DNA from: Galbibacter kalidii
Lineage (GTDB): Bacteria > Bacteroidota > Bacteroidia > Flavobacteriales > Flavobacteriaceae
NCBI RefSeq assembly: GCF_026241135.1
Contig: NZ_JAPFGA010000021.1
Coordinates: 1 to 64,000 of the forward strand
Reading direction: 5' to 3'
Length of the DNA stretch: 64,000 nucleotides
The notes under the pieces were generated by a model that saw only the letters and a list, made by a program, of their open reading frames with translations, searched no databases and was not told the origin of the DNA. Shown piece after piece: positions 62,444 to 64,000 of the stretch. The translations under genes were made by a program, and so were the position numbers. The first letter of the stretch is position 1. Every line of letters starts with the position of its first letter.

Positions 62444-63730
62444 TTACCAATTATAATCTTTGTAAAATGTATTAAAGTACCAACTACTCTCCACTATTGT
62501 TTTTCCTATGCCTGTTCCCAGACTCCACATACTTCCATAGATATTTCTTAATCCTGCTGCATCTGTAGCTCCTAAATAAACAGCTCCTGCAGTACTTAAT
62601 TTACCACTTTGATATTCTTCATAGGTATTGTATGCGCCATATAAACTAGCAACACTTCCTAATTTCCCAAGCCTTGATGACCACTTTCCAGCAAATTTAT
62701 TTTTACCTCCAGTTACGCCATTACCTCCCCAATTGACATCATAAAATTTGAAGTTTTTCCCTAACCAAAAACTTTCATTTTTTAGAAAGGCACTTGTTAT
62801 GTCTAGAACAGCCCCAGAAAGAGCTATACTTGAAAGTCCTTCTCCGCCATTTGTATAATAATTCCGTTCTCTATGATATTTATAGGAATATGCCCAATGT
62901 CCATAACCCCCGCTTGATTTTTCATTCCATGGATTAGAGCCATATTTTTCGACCTGTTCACCAAGATTAAATACTTGTCTCGGGCTAAGGTCTCCATATT
63001 TTCCTGAATCATCAGCTACAATAACGTCTTCATCTAACAAAATATCTCCATTACTTAATCTCCCTCCCGAGCCTCTAAATTCTTCACCAATAAAGGTATC
63101 TATTTGGGCTCCAGATATATTACCTTCGTTCATACTCTCAAACCTAAGCATATTTAAAAAACGTGATATATCTTTCTCGTTATCCGTATACCAAGAACCA
63201 TCAGATTTTATTTCCCATAATCCAATGGGATCATTAAATAAAACTGGATTATTAAATCCAAAACGATAAGTTGTCCAATTCCTTGCCATTTCTGCGGCAG
63301 GATCTATAGAATTAAATCTTCCTATATCACTACTATAACTTCTATAATCCATTTCATAAAGATCAAGCCCTAGACTTTCTTCCAATTCAACACCATTGTA
63401 CTTCCACCGTTGAGCAGCGCTGTTTCCAAGTGGCGATGTGCCATAGTTGTACCCCCTGTGTTTCAGCCCAAAAGGGTAATAATTGCTCTCCTCGATGATC
63501 TCGTCGGCCGTTATGCCGCCATTGTTGTTGGCGTCCATATAACTTAATCGTATGTTACCCAAGTGGTCCTTGTACTGGTAGACATAATCATAGCCACCAC
63601 CTTCAGCATCTACATAGCCCTCAGCATGGCTGAAGAACTGCAATATTGGCCCTTCCCCAGTATGAACATCTTCATAGATATAGTTCCCGGCATAGTCCGT
63701 CGTCTTTGTCACAGAACCTCCTTCGGTCAC
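62444..63730 (-). CDS. 5'-truncated (orphan) Rhs protein with variable C-terminal tip
   Basis: The open frame reaches back to 63778 and encodes the Rhs repeat YIYNASGTKLRKT before the GTG at 63730; a TAA sits directly upstream, so the main shell of the protein is missing. The retained core has IRLSYMDANNNGGITADEIIEES, YYPFGLKHRGYNY and the tip boundary MDYRSYSSDIGRFNSIDPA, then NPVLFNDPIGLWE. The last 270 residues are the variable tip, Gly- and aromatic-rich with a hydrophobic stretch near LSSIALSGAVLDITSAFL; toxin class unknown. It ends 2 bp before a small membrane gene. It looks like a displaced tip kept as a donor cassette rather than a working toxin. Confidence 0.75.
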   Translation of the reverse strand: MTEGGSVTKTTDYAGNYIYEDVHTGEGPILQFFSHAEGYVDAEGGGYDYVYQYKDHLGNIRLSYMDANNNGGITADEIIEESNYYPFGLKHRGYNYGTSPLGNSAAQRWKYNGVELEESLGLDLYEMDYRSYSSDIGRFNSIDPAAEMARNWTTYRFGFNNPVLFNDPIGLWEIKSDGSWYTDNEKDISRFLNMLRFESMNEGNISGAQIDTFIGEEFRGSGGRLSNGDILLDEDVIVADDSGKYGDLSPRQVFNLGEQVEKYGSNPWNEKSSGGYGHWAYSYKYHRERNYYTNGGEGLSSIALSGAVLDITSAFLKNESFWLGKNFKFYDVNWGGNGVTGGKNKFAGKWSSRLGKLGSVASLYGAYNTYEEYQSGKLSTAGAVYLGATDAAGLRNIYGSMWSLGTGIGKTIVESSWYFNTFYKDYNW

Positions 63731-63789
63731 TGTCTTTCTCAGTTTGGTGCCCGAAGCGTTGTAAATATAGTTAAATTCTTAGTTGTTTT

Positions 63790-63858
63790 TCTCAAGATCA
63801 AAGCCACAACTTTTTACTGTTGTGACTTTGTTATTCCATAAGTATGAGCGTGACCCTT
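63790..63858. repeat. Direct repeat copy B with hairpin (Rhs cassette boundary)
   Basis: TCTCAAG, then CCACAAC-type stem with GTTGTG, then TTTGTTATTCC and ATGAGCGTGACCCTT, parallel to copy A at 61921-61995. It stands 5' of the truncated Rhs frame, where the end of a preceding cassette would be expected. The rest of the window (63859-64000) contains no gene I can support. Confidence 0.7.
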
Positions 63859-64000
63859 AAATCCGCAAGTCTATGCTCAGGTTGATAAATTTAAGTCAAT
63901 TTGACCCTCAAAAAGTGATTGTTTTATGTTTTAATTTTGGTTTTCCCACTTTAATTTACGGTAAAAAAATGCACGCCTGAAACTATCTAAACTAACTTTG

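Noticed and set aside
1-64000. CRISPR arrays, tRNA or rRNA genes, insertion sequences
   Set aside because: I found no evenly spaced repeats with unique spacers, no clover-leaf or rRNA-like segments, and no transposase-like protein in any frame.

Overview
The window comes from a Bacteroidota chromosome, most likely a marine or soil Flavobacteriaceae. The evidence is the AT-rich sequence, a SusC/SusD pair, a one-protein hybrid two-component regulator (HTCS), many short lipoprotein signals, DUF4236 and TPR-kinase families typical of the phylum, and start regions with weak Shine-Dalgarno sequences. I see no rRNA, tRNA, CRISPR array or transposase.

Layout. (1) 1-5740: accessory genes. They are a GT39-type membrane glycosyltransferase, a GNAT acetyltransferase, an unusual XRE-membrane-serine hydrolase fusion, and an ECF42-like sigma factor with its YCII/DGPF partner. 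(2) 5879-35109: a very large MacB-type efflux locus. An NtrY-like kinase and an NtrC-like sigma54 activator are divergent from one HlyD adaptor, one MacB-type ATPase, NINE consecutive FtsX/MacB permeases (about 22 kb), a second ATPase and one TolC-like channel. Three near-identical intergenic repeats split the permease array into blocks of 2, 4, 2 and 1. The divergent intergenic region holds a sigma54-like promoter and an inverted-repeat activator site. (3) 35419-48339: a fructan/fructose utilisation locus on the minus strand. It contains an HTCS with a periplasmic sugar-binding domain, an in-frame MFS transporter-GH32 fusion with an internal lipobox, SusC, SusD, a HAD phosphatase and a PfkB fructokinase. 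Its order recalls the Bacteroides fructan locus. (4) 48761-51472: a membrane-anchored DNA-binding protein with an extracytoplasmic LamG-like sensor, divergent from a secreted LamG-like/GATase-like protein. (5) 51876-55783: a tight minus-strand operon of small or poorly known genes: vWA-like lipoprotein, coiled-coil membrane protein, TerB-like, DUF4236, a small secreted Cys protein, YidD-like, DUF4177-like and YjzC-like. (6) 55948-58775: a small acidic lipoprotein, a TPR sensor kinase and a response regulator. These are divergent, across a structured intergenic region with four 11-bp tandem repeats, from a second membrane-anchored regulator (59147-59863). (7) 60198-61796: a small Cys protein and a Fic protein. 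(8) 62040-63860: an orphan, 5'-truncated Rhs tip and a small membrane protein, flanked by direct repeats that carry a hairpin, which looks like a displaced toxin/immunity cassette.

Most unusual points: the nine-permease array; two independent fusions of an integral membrane protein to a lipoprotein-type exported enzyme through an internal lipobox; and the vWA/TerB/coiled-coil operon as a candidate undescribed envelope system. Domain names come from reading the sequences, not from searches.
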